Source of the DNA: Oscarella lobularis
Taxonomy: Eukaryota; Porifera; Homoscleromorpha; Homosclerophorida; Oscarellidae
Assembly (NCBI RefSeq): GCF_947507565.1
Contig: NC_089178.1
Location: 1,550,001-1,614,000, forward strand
Length of the DNA stretch: 64,000 bases
Direction of reading: 5' to 3'
Both the position numbers and the translations under genes were made by a program. This document shows positions 62,828-64,000 of the stretch, piece by piece (within the stretch, counting starts at the first letter, position 1; every line of letters begins with the position of its first letter). The notes beneath the pieces were generated by a model. That model saw only the letters and a list, made by a program, of their open reading frames with translations. It was not told the origin of the DNA and did no database searches.

Positions 62828-64000
62828 CTAGGCGTGGGGGTCAAGCAAGATTTTGCATCCTTCACCTGAAAAGAGAGTTTTGAATGCACTTTCGAAGTCG
62901 CTCATGGCAAAATGATGGGTGATGGCTGGAGTCACATCGACCCTAAAATAACAAGCTGGTTTATTGATCAATGAAAGTCGTTTTTTAACTTATTTTGAGC
63001 AATTAGTTCCTCAGATTTTTTCCAGGAACTGAAAATTTTACGCCCGTGAACCGTTTTGATAGTTATTGCACGGAATATGATGTCAGTCAAAACGTTCTCC
63101 ACGTGAAGCGGAGCCTAAAGAAGCAAATATTACATGCGTAGAAACAAAGATTACATAGAAATTGAAGCAATTACTCTTGGCAATCCAATAAGCACAATAC
63201 GGCCTCCTTTTCTAAAACAATCTCTTTTTTTCATTCCCTATTAATAAATCCACCTCACCTGAGAAGGGAAAAGGAATTGTTGACCATGACTGGAACTCCA
63301 GTTGCTTCAACAAGCCTGCCTATTCCATCTCCACTTGTCTCTCTCATTACTACAAATGTACATATATACATAGTGAAGATTGCGTGGCTCCAACTACAGC
63401 ACCAGCTTCTTTCAAATTTTCCGTCTTTCCGTTTATGATGACATCAGCTCCAAAGCGTTTTGCCGTCTCTAATTTGTCATCAAAGACGTCCACAGCAAGA
63501 CTAAGCCCAAAGTAACAGTGGTAGTGACTAGTCATCAAATTGTTACATTTTCGAAGCTCCCATTGCTTTGCATATCCCAATAGAAAATAAACCAATGGGC
63601 CCACACCCTAAAAAAGCAACTTGAGCCCTAGATAGACAAACTGTGAAACCTCACCTTGCACTAAAACAGTATCTCGTTCTGGATGAAGTGCTTCCATTGC
63701 TTGGTGAGCAACACCAAATGCTAAAGATCAAACATAGGAACTTGAATTCCACGGTGATAACCCAATTTGTGACAAAAATACGTTCAAGAATGCAAGCTTT
63801 GTCATCGTTAATATCTGTTTCTAGAAGGTAGGCGAATGAAGCAGGAATAATTGTGTACTGAGAGCATCCTAGAGCAACAATGGCACATAATGATTGACAT
63901 TGATATGGATGCTCACCTCCGTGCAATGTTCCTCTGCCATGCCCATACTGCTTCAGATTTTGACAAATATGTTTCATATCTTAATAAAAAATTAACATTA
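62828..64000 (-). CDS. Zinc-type medium-chain dehydrogenase, threonine 3-dehydrogenase-like, partial (5' end beyond right edge)
   Basis: MDR enzyme, probably oxidising L-threonine or a polyol with NAD (family inference). From the right edge the exons read KHICQNLKQYGHGRGTLHG, CSQYTIIPASFAYLLETDIN, CILEPFGVAHQAMEALHPER and DTVLVQG. They continue FLGCGPIGLFSIGICKAMGA, the Rossmann GxGxxG-type loop (here G-C-G-P-I-G), VDVFDDKLETAKRFGADVII with the acidic Asp for NAD, then TSGDGIGRLVEATGVPVMVN. The end has NVLTDIIFRAITIKTVHGRK and VDVTPAITHHFAMSDFESAF, stop at 62828. The missing N-terminus would carry the catalytic zinc Cys/His. Sorbitol dehydrogenase is the main alternative. Confidence 0.8.

Overview
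The window looks like a compact metazoan nuclear genome, most likely a sponge; a homoscleromorph such as Oscarella is my guess and is not proven. Genes lie tens to a few hundred bases apart. Introns are mostly 40-100 bp with GT..AG ends. The gene set is animal-like: a PRD-type homeobox gene, RAPGEF1/C3G with Crk-SH3 motifs, a 4E-BP with a TOS motif, DRC1 of motile cilia and full-length dynamin with a PRD. I found no rRNA, tRNA, CRISPR array or bacterial-type operon. Products were named by reading translated exons against remembered families; no database was searched.

Layout. 1-7.5 kb: EVI5-like TBC gene (-, cut by the left edge), WDR41 (+), TTC7 (-), BBLN (+). 7.6-22.4 kb: an accessory region of five tandem minus-strand seven-TM receptors with Frizzled-like (class F-like) cores and an unfamiliar ectodomain. 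It also holds a broken duplicate of the BBLN/receptor-A junction, a MITE full of one inverted motif, and a foldback-like element whose 21-bp repeat arms enclose an intron-containing HECT fragment. 23-36.3 kb: a head-to-tail minus-strand run, in transcription order NDOR1, DRC1, BLOC1S5, SDR16C/RDH10-like, PFK, ANAPC10, packed 35-101 bp apart except where an 835-bp foldback element sits 4 bp from the PFK start codon. A 200-N gap inside PFK appears to be an assembly artefact. 36.3-42.5 kb: gene-poor, with only tentative small ORFs. 42.5-64 kb: small gene (-), WDR24 (+), PRD-like homeobox (+), RAPGEF1 (-), dynamin (+), FLCN (-), 4E-BP (+), threonine-dehydrogenase-like MDR enzyme (-, cut by the right edge).

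How the genes relate. Several neighbours belong to lysosomal or mTORC1 nutrient signalling: WDR41 (C9orf72-SMCR8 partner), WDR24 (GATOR2), FLCN (Rag GAP) and 4E-BP (mTORC1 substrate), with BLOC1S5 in lysosome-related organelle biogenesis. FLCN and 4E-BP are head to head. EVI5, TTC7, dynamin and RAPGEF1 act in membrane traffic or small-GTPase signalling. Many pairs are divergent with very short shared promoters; TTC7/BBLN start codons are separated by only 22 bp.

The strongest candidates for something undescribed are the class F-like receptor array with its conserved N-terminal domain, and the foldback-like element carrying a HECT catalytic C-lobe.
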